64,000 bases of DNA from Phaeobacter inhibens DSM 16374. Lineage in GTDB: Bacteria; Pseudomonadota; Alphaproteobacteria; Rhodobacterales; Rhodobacteraceae. The stretch is taken from the NCBI RefSeq assembly GCF_000473105.1, contig NZ_KI421498.1:3267009-3331008 (forward strand). Direction: 5' to 3'. Shown here piece by piece: positions 45,213-53,410 of this stretch. The notes below the pieces were generated by a model. The model did no database searches. It was not told where the DNA came from and saw only the letters and a list, made by a program, of their open reading frames with translations. A program made the translations under genes and the position numbers. Numbering within the stretch: the first letter of the stretch is position 1; each line of letters starts with the position of its first letter.

Positions 45213-45236
45213 TATTACCCGGTAAAACCTTCCGAC

Positions 45237-45725
45237 ATGGACCATGTGGATTTTGTGACCCAGCAATGGGAGCGGGAACGCCCCGACCTTGATGTATCGG
45301 CGATGGCCGTCATCGGGCGGGTTGGGCGATTGGCGCAAGCCTATCAGAAGGAAATGCAGAAAACCTGGGCGCGCTATGATCTGAACGCGGCTAAGTTCGA
45401 CGTGCTGGCCACCCTGCGCCGCGCGGGTGCGCCCTATCGGCTATCACCGGGTGATCTGTTGCAGGCCACCATGGTCGCCTCCGGCACCATGACCAACCGT
45501 ATCGACCGGCTGGTGGATGCAGGGCTGGTGGCCCGCAGCGTCAACCCCGAGGACAGTCGCGGTTTTCTGATTGAGCTGACCCCGGAGGGGCTGCGCCTGA
45601 TCAATGAGGTGGTCGAGGCCCATGTGGCCACACAGGCGCGCCTGCTTGATGGTCTCGGAACGGAAGAGCAGAAGCTGTTGACCGACTTGCTGTCAAAGGC
45701 GCTGACCTCCGCCGAAAACGCCTGA
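45237..45725 (+). CDS. MarR family transcriptional regulator
   Basis: A 162-residue winged helix-turn-helix dimer. The DNA-binding part is KFDVLATLRRAGAPYRLSPG, TMVASGTMTNRIDRLVDAGL and the wing RSVNPEDSRGFLIELTPEG. I start at ATG 45237 (MDHVDFVTQQWERERP); a TTG at 45201 would put coding sequence inside the palindrome. It is divergent from the DMT exporter and probably represses it until a ligand binds. The ligand is unknown. Confidence 0.9.
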   Translation: MDHVDFVTQQWERERPDLDVSAMAVIGRVGRLAQAYQKEMQKTWARYDLNAAKFDVLATLRRAGAPYRLSPGDLLQATMVASGTMTNRIDRLVDAGLVARSVNPEDSRGFLIELTPEGLRLINEVVEAHVATQARLLDGLGTEEQKLLTDLLSKALTSAENA

Positions 45726-45763
45726 CCCCGAACCGGGAAAACCAAAATTTTTCACCGATGAAA

Positions 45764-45795
45764 AAAGCCGCCCCCGATGGCTCCGGGGCGGCTTT
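45764..45795. terminator. Bidirectional terminator between marR and the adenosine kinase gene
   Basis: AAAGCCGCCCC / GGGGCGGCTTT is an 11-base perfect stem with a 10-base loop. A residues on the left give a T tract for the minus-strand gene. Confidence 0.85.
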
Positions 45796-45826
45796 ATCAT
45801 ATCAGTTGCAGGGGGGACGCCCAGGC

Positions 45827-46816
45827 TCAGAGCAGCCCTTCGCGGCGCAGCACCTGGCTCATCACCGCTTTAGGGCGGGGGCCGATGTGGCTGATCACCT
45901 CGGCGGCGCAGGCGTTGCCGATCTTGGCACAGGTCTCGATATCCAGCCCTTTGGCCATGCCAAACAGGAACCCGGCAGCAAACTGATCGCCTGCCCCGGT
46001 TGCATCCACCGGCACCACCCGCTCAACCGGTACAGTCACGCGGGTGTCGCCCTCAACCACGGTGACGCCATCGCCGGAGCGGGTGCAGACCACCAGCGGG
46101 CAGATGGCGGCTGTCTTGGCCAGCGCCTCTTCCAGATCGTCGGTTTCAAACAGCGATTTGATCTCGGCCTCATTGCCGATCACGAAATCGAGGTCGTGTT
46201 CGATCAGCGACAGGAAGTCGGCCCGGTGGCGTTCCACACAGAAGGGATCGGAAATCGCGATGCCGCATTTGCCGCCGCCGTTGCGGCAGTCCCGCGCCGC
46301 TTCCATAAAGGCGGTCTTGCCCTTGTCTTTGTCGAACAGATAGCCCTCCAGGAACATCAGCTGCGCCTTGCCGGCCACCGTGTCCGGCACATCCGACGAG
46401 GACAGCTCGGAGGAGATGCCCAGATAGGTGTTCATCGACCGCTCGCCGTCGCCCGAGACAAAGATCATCGACCGCGAGGTGGGCAGCTCGCCGCCCGCAA
46501 CCGGCGGGTTCACAAAATCCACGCCATCATCGGTCATTGCCTGTGCATAGAACCGTCCCAGTGCGTCGTCATGCACCCGGCCGATAAACGCCGCCTCCAG
46601 CCCCAGCGCACCGGCACCAGCGATGGTATTTGCGACTGAGCCGCCGGGCGTCTGCACCCGTTCCTGCATCGCCGCATAAAGCACCTCGCCGCGATCACGT
46701 TCGATCAGCTGCATGATGCCTTTTTCAATGCCCATATGCTCCAGAAAGCTGTCGTCGCATTGGCTGATCACGTCCACAACGGCATTGCCGATCCCGACGA
46801 GCTGGTAGGTTTTCAT
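45827..46816 (-). CDS. PfkB family carbohydrate/adenosine kinase
   Basis: A 329-residue ribokinase-like enzyme. It starts MKTYQLVGIGNAVVDVISQ and has the substrate segment TPGGSVANTIAGAGALG, and the PfkB signature DATGAGDQFAAGFLFGMA with the catalytic Asp (about 282). This group in alphaproteobacteria is usually annotated adenosine kinase (AMP from adenosine). The ATG overlaps the nth stop (TATGA), so both are co-translated. Confidence 0.9.
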   Translation of the reverse strand: MKTYQLVGIGNAVVDVISQCDDSFLEHMGIEKGIMQLIERDRGEVLYAAMQERVQTPGGSVANTIAGAGALGLEAAFIGRVHDDALGRFYAQAMTDDGVDFVNPPVAGGELPTSRSMIFVSGDGERSMNTYLGISSELSSSDVPDTVAGKAQLMFLEGYLFDKDKGKTAFMEAARDCRNGGGKCGIAISDPFCVERHRADFLSLIEHDLDFVIGNEAEIKSLFETDDLEEALAKTAAICPLVVCTRSGDGVTVVEGDTRVTVPVERVVPVDATGAGDQFAAGFLFGMAKGLDIETCAKIGNACAAEVISHIGPRPKAVMSQVLRREGLL

Positions 46817-47457
46817 AGAGTCTTGTCCTCAAACTGGCAGAGATCGCGGATGATGCAGGTAGGGCACATCGGCTTGCGAGCTTTGCAATGGTATCGTCCG
46901 TGCAGGATCAGCCAATGATGGGCATGAAGCTGGAAATCTGCCGGAATATTGTCTTCGATGGCACGTTCGACCGCATCGACATCCTTGCCCGGCGCAATGC
47001 CCGCCCGGTTGCCAACGCGAAAGATATGGGTGTCCACCGCCTGTGCAGGCTGGCGCCACCACATGTTCAGCACCACATTCGCCGTCTTGCGCCCGACACC
47101 CGGCAGGGATTGCAGCGCCGCGCGGGAATTGGGCACAATGCCATCATAGTCTTCGACCAGAATCCGCGACATCTTGATCACGTTCTTGGCCTTCTGCCGG
47201 TAAAGGCCAATGGTCTTGATATGCTCGATCAGACCTTCTTCGCCTAGATCCAGCATTTTCTGCGGGGTATCTGCGATCTTGAACAGCTCGCGCGTGGCCC
47301 GGTTGACACCGGCATCCGTAGCCTGTGCCGATAGCGCCACCGCCACCACAAGGGTATAGACGTTGACGTGATCCAGTTCGCCCTTGGGTTCTGGATCCGC
47401 TGCCTGAAACCGCGTGAAGATCTCACGCAGGGTGTGATAATCGAGTTGCTTTGCCAT
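46813..47457 (-). CDS. nth: Endonuclease III
   Basis: A 214-residue DNA glycosylase/AP lyase removing oxidised pyrimidines. The helix-hairpin-helix LPGVGRKTANVVLNM holds the catalytic Lys (about 120), and VDTHIFRVGNRAG the catalytic Asp (about 138). The [4Fe-4S] ligands are C-x6-C-x2-C-x5-C in YHCKARKPMCPTCIIRDLCQ. Length matches E. coli Nth (211). It is first in a two-gene operon with the PfkB kinase. Confidence 0.96.
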   Translation of the reverse strand: MAKQLDYHTLREIFTRFQAADPEPKGELDHVNVYTLVVAVALSAQATDAGVNRATRELFKIADTPQKMLDLGEEGLIEHIKTIGLYRQKAKNVIKMSRILVEDYDGIVPNSRAALQSLPGVGRKTANVVLNMWWRQPAQAVDTHIFRVGNRAGIAPGKDVDAVERAIEDNIPADFQLHAHHWLILHGRYHCKARKPMCPTCIIRDLCQFEDKTL

Positions 47458-47594
47458 CGCGGACCTTAATGCCGCGCAGGGTCCCCCGGCGCAAACAGAA
47501 AAGCCGCAATAGGTGAGCGAAGCGTTACCCCGTGGTCACGGCCCATAGTCCGCTGTTCTCGCAAGATCCGGGTCGCGCGGTCAGGGCTTGTCCC

Positions 47595-47600
47595 TATAAT
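47595..47600 (+). promoter_or_regulatory. Possible -10 element of the Ada-like gene
   Basis: TATAAT lies 34 bases before the ATG at 47634. No convincing -35 hexamer is seen 17 bases upstream, and no Ada box was found, so this is a weak call. Confidence 0.3.
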
Positions 47601-47633
47601 GAGGGGCAGGAACACAGGTCGGGAGGGCTCCCC

Positions 47634-48491
47634 ATGAACATCCAAACACGCGAGCAGAGCTATCACTACGGCGTCATGCGCCGCGCGATTGAGCTGATTG
47701 ACGATGGCGGTGAGGATCTGACCCTGGCCGAACTGGCCGCTGCCATGGATATGAGCCCGGCGCATTTTCAGCGTCTGTTCTCCGCCTGGGTCGGCGTCTC
47801 CCCCAAGCGTTACCAACAGTATCTGCGCCTTGGCCACGCCAAGACCCTGTTGCAGGACCATTTCACCACGCTGGAGGCCGCCCATGCTGTCGGTCTTTCG
47901 GGCAGCGGCCGTCTGCATGATCTGTTCCTGCGTTGGGAGGCGATGAGCCCCGGTGAATACGCCCGCAAAGGGGCCGGTCTGCGTATCCTCTGGGGGTGGT
48001 TTGACAGCCCCTTCGGACTGGTGCTGGTGATGGGCACGGAGAAAGGCATCTGTGGCATGGGCTTTGCGGCGGAAACCGGGGCTGAGCCGACCATGGCCGA
48101 CATGCGCAGCCGCTGGCCCGATGCTGATTTTGTCGAGGATCCGATGGCCCTGCGCACGATGGTGGAGGCGATCTTTGATCAGCGGGGCGAGGCCGTCCTG
48201 CATATGATCGGGGCGCCCTTGCAGATCAAGGTCTGGGAGGCGCTGCTGCGCATTCCTTCGGGACAGGTCACCACCTATTCCGAGATCGCCCATGCCATCG
48301 GCGCGCCCCGTGCGGTGCGCGCCGTCGGCACGGCGGTAGGGCGCAACCCGGTCAGCTGGCTGATCCCCTGTCACCGCGCCCTGCGTAAATCCGGTGCCCT
48401 TGGCGGTTACCACTGGGGGCTGCCGGTCAAACGCGCGATGCTGGCCTACGAGGCCGCGCGGGATGAGGGGCAGCAGGACGGCGCGGCCTGA
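47634..48491 (+). CDS. Ada-like AraC-type HTH fused to O6-methylguanine-DNA methyltransferase
   Basis: A 285-residue protein. The N-terminal AraC-type helix-turn-helix (about 15-105: LTLAELAAAMDMSPAHFQRL, RLHDLFLRWEAMSPGEYARK) is joined to a methyltransferase domain (about 115-275) with the acceptor Cys in NPVSWLIPCHRALRKSGALG (about 246). It lacks the N-terminal zinc domain (Cys38) of E. coli Ada, so it cannot sense methylphosphotriesters that way. It repairs O6-methylguanine; regulation by the HTH is inferred. Start ATG 47634 after GGGAGGG. Confidence 0.92.
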   Translation: MNIQTREQSYHYGVMRRAIELIDDGGEDLTLAELAAAMDMSPAHFQRLFSAWVGVSPKRYQQYLRLGHAKTLLQDHFTTLEAAHAVGLSGSGRLHDLFLRWEAMSPGEYARKGAGLRILWGWFDSPFGLVLVMGTEKGICGMGFAAETGAEPTMADMRSRWPDADFVEDPMALRTMVEAIFDQRGEAVLHMIGAPLQIKVWEALLRIPSGQVTTYSEIAHAIGAPRAVRAVGTAVGRNPVSWLIPCHRALRKSGALGGYHWGLPVKRAMLAYEAARDEGQQDGAA

Positions 48492-48724
48492 CCCGCACCT
48501 GCCGCGCCCTGACCCATGCGTCGCGCAAACAGGCGCCGCAGCAGGCCGGGGCGCTTGGCGGTCGGCTCTGTCTCGGCCCGCGCTGCGGCCTTTGCCGCTG
48601 CCTCAGCCGCACCCCGGATCTGAGCGGCATCCCGCTCCAATTCATAGGATTTGGGAAACTGGCGCTGTGCCTCCCATTTGTCTTTGCCCAGTGTGATCAG
48701 AACAATCCAGTCATAGGTCAACAT
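48446..48724 (-). CDS. Small hypothetical protein
   Basis: A 92-residue protein. It begins MLTYDWIVLITLGKDKWEAQ and continues with an Ala/Glu/Arg-rich helix (RDAAQIRGAAEAAAKAAARA) and a basic C-terminus (RRLFARRMGQG). ATG 48724 has AAGGAGAG upstream. It is divergent from the YafY-type regulator, and the 103-base interval holds TGTCAG repeats, so it may be the regulator's target. Its end overlaps the Ada-like gene by 46 bases on the other strand. Unknown function. Confidence 0.6.
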   Translation of the reverse strand: MLTYDWIVLITLGKDKWEAQRQFPKSYELERDAAQIRGAAEAAAKAAARAETEPTAKRPGLLRRLFARRMGQGAAGAGQAAPSCCPSSRAAS

Positions 48725-48765
48725 GGTGTCTCTCCTTCTGTCTGAAGCCAGAACACCACAACGCT

Positions 48766-48815
48766 GCTGACACGCATTGTCAGCGGCCTGTGCTAAGATG
48801 TCAGCAGCCTGTCAG
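48766..48815. promoter_or_regulatory. Operator candidate for the YafY-type regulator: dyad and TGTCAG repeats
   Basis: GCTGACA-CGCAT-TGTCAGC (48766-48784) is a perfect 7-base-arm dyad. TGTCAG occurs at 48778, 48799 and 48810, spaced 21 and 11 bases apart, about two helical turns and one. All lie between the divergent genes at 48724 and 48828. Confidence 0.55.
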
Positions 48816-48827
48816 TGGAGAGAGACC

Positions 48828-49535
48828 ATGGAACGCACCGGTCGCCTGTTCGAAGTCATTCAAATCCTGCGCGCCGCCTCCGCCCCGATCCGGGCCGAGG
48901 ATCTGGCGGAAAAGCTTCAGGTCTCAAAACGTACGATCTACCGCGATATCGCTGCACTTCAGGGCATGCGCACCCCGATCGAAGGGGAGGCGGGCATCGG
49001 ATATATGCTGCGCAAAGGCTATGATCTGCCACCGCTCAACTTCGATGAGGAGGAGTTGGAGGCGCTTTATGTCGGTCTGTCCCTGTTGATGCGAACCGGC
49101 GATGGCGCCTTGCAAGAGGCCGCCATACGGGTCTGTCGCAAGGTGATGGAATGCCGCTCCCCCGGGGATCGGCTGCAGGTGGCCCCCTGGGGTGGGGCCC
49201 CGCAGGATGATCCCGAACAGGGCTGTGTCTCCAAGGGGCTGCTGCGTCAGGCGGTGCGCGAAAGCCGCAAACTGCATCTGACCTATCTTGGCCCTGACAG
49301 TGGCGAAACCCGACGAATCCTGCGCCCGCTGGCGCTGATCTACAATGTCGAAACCACGCTGCTGGCGGCCTGGTGCGAATTGCGGGGCGGGTTTCGTCAC
49401 TTTCGCACCGACCGAATGCTTTGTGCTGATCTGCTGGACGACAGCTTTGCGCCAGAGGCCGATATGCTGCGCAAGCTGTGGATTGATCAGGGAGGTGGCG
49501 TGCTTGGCGATGAAGAGGGTGTCGCCTCAGCTTAA
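48828..49535 (+). CDS. YafY-type HTH regulator with WYL domain
   Basis: A 235-residue regulator. The N-terminal HTH_11 domain reads RTGRLFEVIQILRAASAPIR, LAEKLQVSKRTIYRDIAALQ, and the C-terminal WYL-type domain (about 135-210) has LHLTYLGPDSGETRRILRPL and WCELRGGFRHFRTDRML. WYL domains sense nucleic-acid or small-molecule ligands in several systems. Start ATG 48828 with GGAGAGAG upstream. It is probably autoregulated through the repeats at 48766-48815. Confidence 0.9.
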   Translation: MERTGRLFEVIQILRAASAPIRAEDLAEKLQVSKRTIYRDIAALQGMRTPIEGEAGIGYMLRKGYDLPPLNFDEEELEALYVGLSLLMRTGDGALQEAAIRVCRKVMECRSPGDRLQVAPWGGAPQDDPEQGCVSKGLLRQAVRESRKLHLTYLGPDSGETRRILRPLALIYNVETTLLAAWCELRGGFRHFRTDRMLCADLLDDSFAPEADMLRKLWIDQGGGVLGDEEGVASA

Positions 49536-49658
49536 AGCAGAGATTTGGCAGGTTTTCGCCGAGCAGAAAAGACGTTACCTTGTGATGAACGCGCCGCAGC
49601 ACGATATTCTCCGCAGCACGGGCCCCGCCCGGATTGAGCAAGCAAAAGGCAGATTTTG

Positions 49659-50318
49659 ATGATTCAGATGAAACTTACCACCGCCGCCATCGTGGCCGCT
49701 GGCCTTGGCCTGACCGCCTGTACCGATCCCGCAACCATCGGGACCCCCGGCAGCAAAACCCAGAACGGTGCGCTGATTGGCGGCCTGATCGGCGCGGGTG
49801 TTGGCGCTGCTGCCAATGATTCCGACCGTGGTCTGGGTGCTGTCACCGGCGCGCTGGTCGGTGCTGCTGCTGGCAGCGTGATCGGCAACCAGCTGGACGC
49901 ACAAGAGCGCGAGCTGCGCCAGTCGATCTCCAACGACGGCATCTCCATCGTCAACACTGGCGACCGTCTGATCGTGTCCCTGCCGAATGACCTGACATTT
50001 GCCACCGACAGCGCGGCGGTCTCGCCCGCTGTACGGTCTGATCTGAACAAAGTGGCCAGCAGCCTGGTGCGCTACCCCAATAGCCAGGTGCAGGTGATCG
50101 GTCACACCGACAGTGATGGCGACGCGGGCTATAACCAAGGCCTGTCCGAGCGCCGCGCCAATGCGGTCGCCGATCAGATCCAGGCCGGCGGTGTGCCCTA
50201 CAACCGCGTGCAGATCATCGGCCGCGGTGAGAGCCAGCCGGTGGCGTCGAACCTCACCGCTGAAGGCAAGGCGCGCAACCGTCGTGTCGAAATCGTGGTG
50301 ATCCCGCAGGGCGCCTGA
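49659..50318 (+). CDS. OmpA family lipoprotein (YiaD-like)
   Basis: A 219-residue outer-membrane lipoprotein. The signal peptide ends in lipobox LTAC (Cys 21). A glycine-zipper stretch (NGALIGGLIGAGVGAAAN, then GAVTGALVGAAAGSVIGNQL) is followed by an OmpA-like domain (about 105-215) with ATDSAAVSPA, VIGHTDSDGDAGYNQGLSER and RGESQPVASNLTAEGKARNR. The wall-binding Asp and Arg are present. ATG 49659 follows AAAAGGCAG; 49668 is an alternative start. A terminator follows. Confidence 0.92.
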   Translation: MIQMKLTTAAIVAAGLGLTACTDPATIGTPGSKTQNGALIGGLIGAGVGAAANDSDRGLGAVTGALVGAAAGSVIGNQLDAQERELRQSISNDGISIVNTGDRLIVSLPNDLTFATDSAAVSPAVRSDLNKVASSLVRYPNSQVQVIGHTDSDGDAGYNQGLSERRANAVADQIQAGGVPYNRVQIIGRGESQPVASNLTAEGKARNRRVEIVVIPQGA

Positions 50319-50352
50319 TTTCCGGCCTCACTGTTAAGGTCTGATAGACAAC

Positions 50353-50383
50353 AGGGCCGCGCCGCAGGGTGCGGTCCTTTTTT
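50353..50383 (+). terminator. Terminator of the OmpA lipoprotein gene
   Basis: AGGGCCGCGCC pairs with GGTGCGGTCCT (G:U pairs) and is followed by six T residues. Confidence 0.75.
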
Positions 50384-50392
50384 GTGCGAAAA

Positions 50393-50438
50393 TGTGCAAA
50401 ACTAACGTTACGTTGTGCGTATTGTGAGCTTTTGCACA
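50393..50438. promoter_or_regulatory. Long dyad upstream of the FMN reductase gene
   Basis: TGTGCAAAA (50393-50401) and TTTTGCACA (50430-50438) are perfect inverted arms 28 bases apart. A TAACGTTA palindrome lies between them (50404-50411). The whole is about 90 bases before the ATG and may be a regulator site. Confidence 0.45.
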
Positions 50439-50528
50439 GTCAGTGCGCAGGCTTTGGGCTTTTCTTGTGACCCAAGCGGAATAGGTTGGAGCCAGACAGA
50501 CATTCCCAACCGAAAGAGGCATCCTTCC

Positions 50529-51071
50529 ATGTCCGATCCCAAACTCCTCACCATTTCCGGCTCGCTGCGCGCAGGGGCCACCAATCGCAAACTGCTGGCC
50601 GAGGCCGCGCGCCTGTTTGGTCCCGCTGAGGTGACAGAGGCCGATCTCAATCTGCCGCTCTATGATGGTGATGATGAGCAGGCGAACGGTATTCCCGAAG
50701 CGGTTCAGCGGCTTGCGGATCAGATCGGGGCCGCAGATGCGGTGATTATTTCGACTCCGGAGTACAACGGCGCGCCGTCAGGTGTGTTGAAAAATGCCCT
50801 CGACTGGGTCAGCCGCACCAGCAACAAGCCCTGGCAGGACAAACCCGTCGCCATCATGTCCGCCGCTGCGGGCCGCGCCGGCGGCGAGAAATCCCAAATG
50901 CTGCTGCGCACATTCTTGGTGCCATTCCAGCCCCGCGTCCTGACCGCGCCGCAGGTGCATCTGGCGGCATCGCATTCGGAGTTCGACGAAGGTGGCCGCC
51001 TGCTGAGTGAACTCTATACCGAAACGCTTGAGGCGCTGATGACAGGGTTGCGGGCTGAAATCGCGCGCTAA
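50529..51071 (+). CDS. NADPH-dependent FMN reductase family protein
   Basis: A 180-residue flavodoxin-like enzyme. The FMN phosphate loop is ISGSLRAGATNRKLL (about 9-23) and the isoalloxazine site STPEYNGAPSGVLKNALDWV (about 77-96), as in ChrR/YieF and azoreductases. It reduces flavins, quinones or azo compounds using NAD(P)H. ATG 50529 is preceded by AAAGAGGCATCCTTCC. The dyad at 50393-50438 suggests specific control, perhaps by a redox or electrophile sensor. Confidence 0.93.
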   Translation: MSDPKLLTISGSLRAGATNRKLLAEAARLFGPAEVTEADLNLPLYDGDDEQANGIPEAVQRLADQIGAADAVIISTPEYNGAPSGVLKNALDWVSRTSNKPWQDKPVAIMSAAAGRAGGEKSQMLLRTFLVPFQPRVLTAPQVHLAASHSEFDEGGRLLSELYTETLEALMTGLRAEIAR

Positions 51072-51148
51072 GTCAGATGAAGCCCCAACAGGCCCTGTGT
51101 GTGCGATCACTCCGGGCCTGTTGCCTTATGGGCTAGGGCGGGCAATGG

Positions 51149-51565
51149 CTACCCGTCACGGCCCGGCTCATCCGGGTTGCTGGAAAACAGCGCAATCTTA
51201 TTGCCCTGCGGGTCACGCAGATAACCGACGTAGAACCCTGCACTATAGGCCGCGCGAAACCCCGGCGCGCCATCGTCTGTTCCGCCTGCCGCCACTGCGG
51301 CTGCATGTAGGGCCCGCACCTGAGCCTGAGTGTCGGCCTCAAACGCCACCATCATCCCATTGCCCGCCGCGGCAGGCGCACCGTTAAACGGGTGTTTGAC
51401 ATAGACATCTGGCGCGGTCGGCACTTCTCCCTCCGGCACCGGCAGGGCAAAGCTGAGGCCGTCGGACCCTTCGCTGAACTCATAGCCAAGTGCCGGCAGG
51501 AACGCGGTGTAGAACGCCCGTGCGCGGGTCATGTCATTGGTACCGATGGTGATATAGGCGATCAT
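51149..51565 (-). CDS. VOC family (glyoxalase/dioxygenase-like) protein
   Basis: A 138-residue protein with two beta-alpha-beta-beta-beta modules: YITIGTNDMTRARAFYTAFL at the start and FYVGYLRDPQGNKIALFSSN at the end. Such proteins bind a metal and act as lyases, dioxygenases or resistance proteins; the metal ligands here are not typical of glyoxalase I. It lies 23 bases downstream of the FAD oxidoreductase on the same strand and may be co-transcribed. Confidence 0.88.
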   Translation of the reverse strand: MIAYITIGTNDMTRARAFYTAFLPALGYEFSEGSDGLSFALPVPEGEVPTAPDVYVKHPFNGAPAAAGNGMMVAFEADTQAQVRALHAAAVAAGGTDDGAPGFRAAYSAGFYVGYLRDPQGNKIALFSSNPDEPGRDG

Positions 51566-51588
51566 CTCTCTGCCCCTTGGCCTGGCAT

Positions 51589-52653
51589 TCAGAAGTTATC
51601 TTCGACCCGGAAACCATCGGGGATATTATCCTGCCCGTCCAGCAGAAGATTGGCCATGGTCTCGGCCATCTTGGGCGCCATGCCAAAGCCGATCTTGAAG
51701 CCCCCGTTGGCGATGAAATGGTCCGCGCGATCAGGCCAGGCCCCCAGCATCGGCGCGCGTGAGCGGGCACGGGGGCGGACACCGGCCCAGCGTTCGATCA
51801 CCTCGGCCCCGTGCAGGATCGGCAAAGCAGCCCGCGCGCGGTCGATCACATCGTCCAGCTGCGCATCGGTGCTGCTGGGATCCTCAAACTCACGTTCGCT
51901 GGTGGAGCCAATCGCGAGGGTGCCATCGGCATGCGGGATAATATGCAACCCATCGGCATAAAGCTGCGGCACATCCCCCTCGGCAAAGCGCAGCAGCGCC
52001 GCCTGTCCCTTGACCCCATTGCCCAGCGTCTTGCCCTCGGCCACGCCGCCGGGACCTGCCAGCCTGTCGTTCAGCTCCAGCAGCCCGGCATAGCCCTTGG
52101 CATGTACCACGAGCCCCTGATCGGCGCCCTCTGCCTGCACCTCAACACCCATGACGGACAACCCAGCCACCAGCGCGGCACAGGCGCGGCGGGGGTGCAT
52201 TCGCGCGCTCAGCGTGTCGTGGATGACAAAATCGGTGGCGCTGGGCGGCACCCATGGCCCCGCGTCGGCAGCGGCGATGACGGACCAATCCGCCTTCCCC
52301 TGCCACAGGTTCCGGGCGCTTATTGCGCGTTGATGCGCCAGATCCAATGTGCGCTGATCATTGATCGGTTGCAGCCGTCCGGTGCGGCCATAGCCGGGGG
52401 AAACCCCGCCCGTTGCCTCAACCTCGGCCCAGAAAGCTTCGGCCATCAGCAGGCTTTCCAGCTGGTACTGTTTCTTGGCGTTCCAGTTTTCCGGCACATG
52501 CGGCGCCAGCGCACCGATCAGCCCGCCGCTGGAGCCGGAGCCCGCACCAAAGGGGTCGATCACCTGCACCGATGCGCCGCGCCGGGCGCAGGTCCAGGCA
52601 ATCGAAAGCCCAAAGATCCCGGCGCCCCGGACGGTGATATCTGCCATTGCCAT
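51589..52653 (-). CDS. FAD-dependent oxidoreductase (DAO), possible stand-alone MnmC1
   Basis: A 354-residue flavoprotein: N-terminal FAD motif VRGAGIFGLSIAWTCARRG, then GSGSSGGLIGALAPHVPENW, and C-terminal WAGVRPRARSRAPMLGAWPD with NGGFKIGFGMAPKMAE. The GxSGG-x-x-GALxP element is close to the flavin domain of E. coli MnmC (GASGNRQGALYP). With mnmD divergent just 58 bases away, I infer that it removes the carboxymethyl group from cmnm5(s2)U34 of tRNA, as MnmC1 does. An unrelated D-amino-acid or glycine oxidase activity remains possible. Confidence 0.8.
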   Translation of the reverse strand: MAMADITVRGAGIFGLSIAWTCARRGASVQVIDPFGAGSGSSGGLIGALAPHVPENWNAKKQYQLESLLMAEAFWAEVEATGGVSPGYGRTGRLQPINDQRTLDLAHQRAISARNLWQGKADWSVIAAADAGPWVPPSATDFVIHDTLSARMHPRRACAALVAGLSVMGVEVQAEGADQGLVVHAKGYAGLLELNDRLAGPGGVAEGKTLGNGVKGQAALLRFAEGDVPQLYADGLHIIPHADGTLAIGSTSEREFEDPSSTDAQLDDVIDRARAALPILHGAEVIERWAGVRPRARSRAPMLGAWPDRADHFIANGGFKIGFGMAPKMAETMANLLLDGQDNIPDGFRVEDNF

Positions 52654-52711
52654 TTTCGCACCCTTTCGCCAGTGTCGCGCCGTTCCACCGCATCATTTAG
52701 GGGATAATAGC

Positions 52712-53410
52712 ATGGCAGACCAGCAGGCGCGGCTCAGCTGGCGGGATGGCAGCATTCCGGTATCCGATCAGTTCGACGATCCCTATTTCTCCATCCACGA
52801 TGGGCTGGCCGAGACGGAGCATGTGTTTCTGGCAGGCAATGATCTGGCCACGCGGTTTGCCAGCGCCGCAGAGGCGGGGACCGATTTCCACGTTGCCGAG
52901 TTGGGGTTTGGCACCGGTCTGAACCTGTTCGCCGCCTGGCGCGCGTGGGAGGCGGCGCAGGCGGACTATGACACCGCAGCGGTGCTGCATTTCACCAGTT
53001 TTGAAGCCTTCCCGATGGCGACGGATGATATGGCCCGCGCGCTGGAAGCCTTTCCCGAGGTGGCGCCTTGGGCCGCGCGGTTTCTGGCGGTCTGGCGTGG
53101 TGCAGGTCTGTGCGATCTGGGCAATTTGCGCGTCAATGTCATCACCGGCGACGCCCGCATGTCGCTGCCAGACTGGACAGGGGCGGCAGACGCATGGTTT
53201 CTGGACGGGTTTTCACCGGCCAAAAACCCGGAGCTGTGGCAGGATGATCTGCTCGCCGCTGTCGCGGGGCACACCCGCGCTGGCGGTACGGCGGCAACCT
53301 ACACCGCAGCGGGATTTGTCCGCCGTGGGTTGGAGACTGCCGGATTTGAGGTTTCCCGCACACCCGGTTTCGGGCGCAAGCGGCATATGACAAAGGCACG
53401 ATTGCGATGA
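52712..53410 (+). CDS. mnmD: tRNA 5-methylaminomethyl-2-thiouridine methyltransferase MnmD
   Basis: A 232-residue protein equal to the methyltransferase half of MnmC. Motifs are DDPYFSIHDGLAETEHVFLA, the SAM loop VAELGFGTGLNLFAAW, and DAWFLDGFSPAKNPELW (catalytic Asp region). It turns nm5(s2)U34 of tRNA into mnm5(s2)U34. I start at ATG 52712; upstream frame is antisense to the flavoprotein gene. The stop overlaps the ATG of the DMT gene by four bases. Confidence 0.93.
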   Translation: MADQQARLSWRDGSIPVSDQFDDPYFSIHDGLAETEHVFLAGNDLATRFASAAEAGTDFHVAELGFGTGLNLFAAWRAWEAAQADYDTAAVLHFTSFEAFPMATDDMARALEAFPEVAPWAARFLAVWRGAGLCDLGNLRVNVITGDARMSLPDWTGAADAWFLDGFSPAKNPELWQDDLLAAVAGHTRAGGTAATYTAAGFVRRGLETAGFEVSRTPGFGRKRHMTKARLR

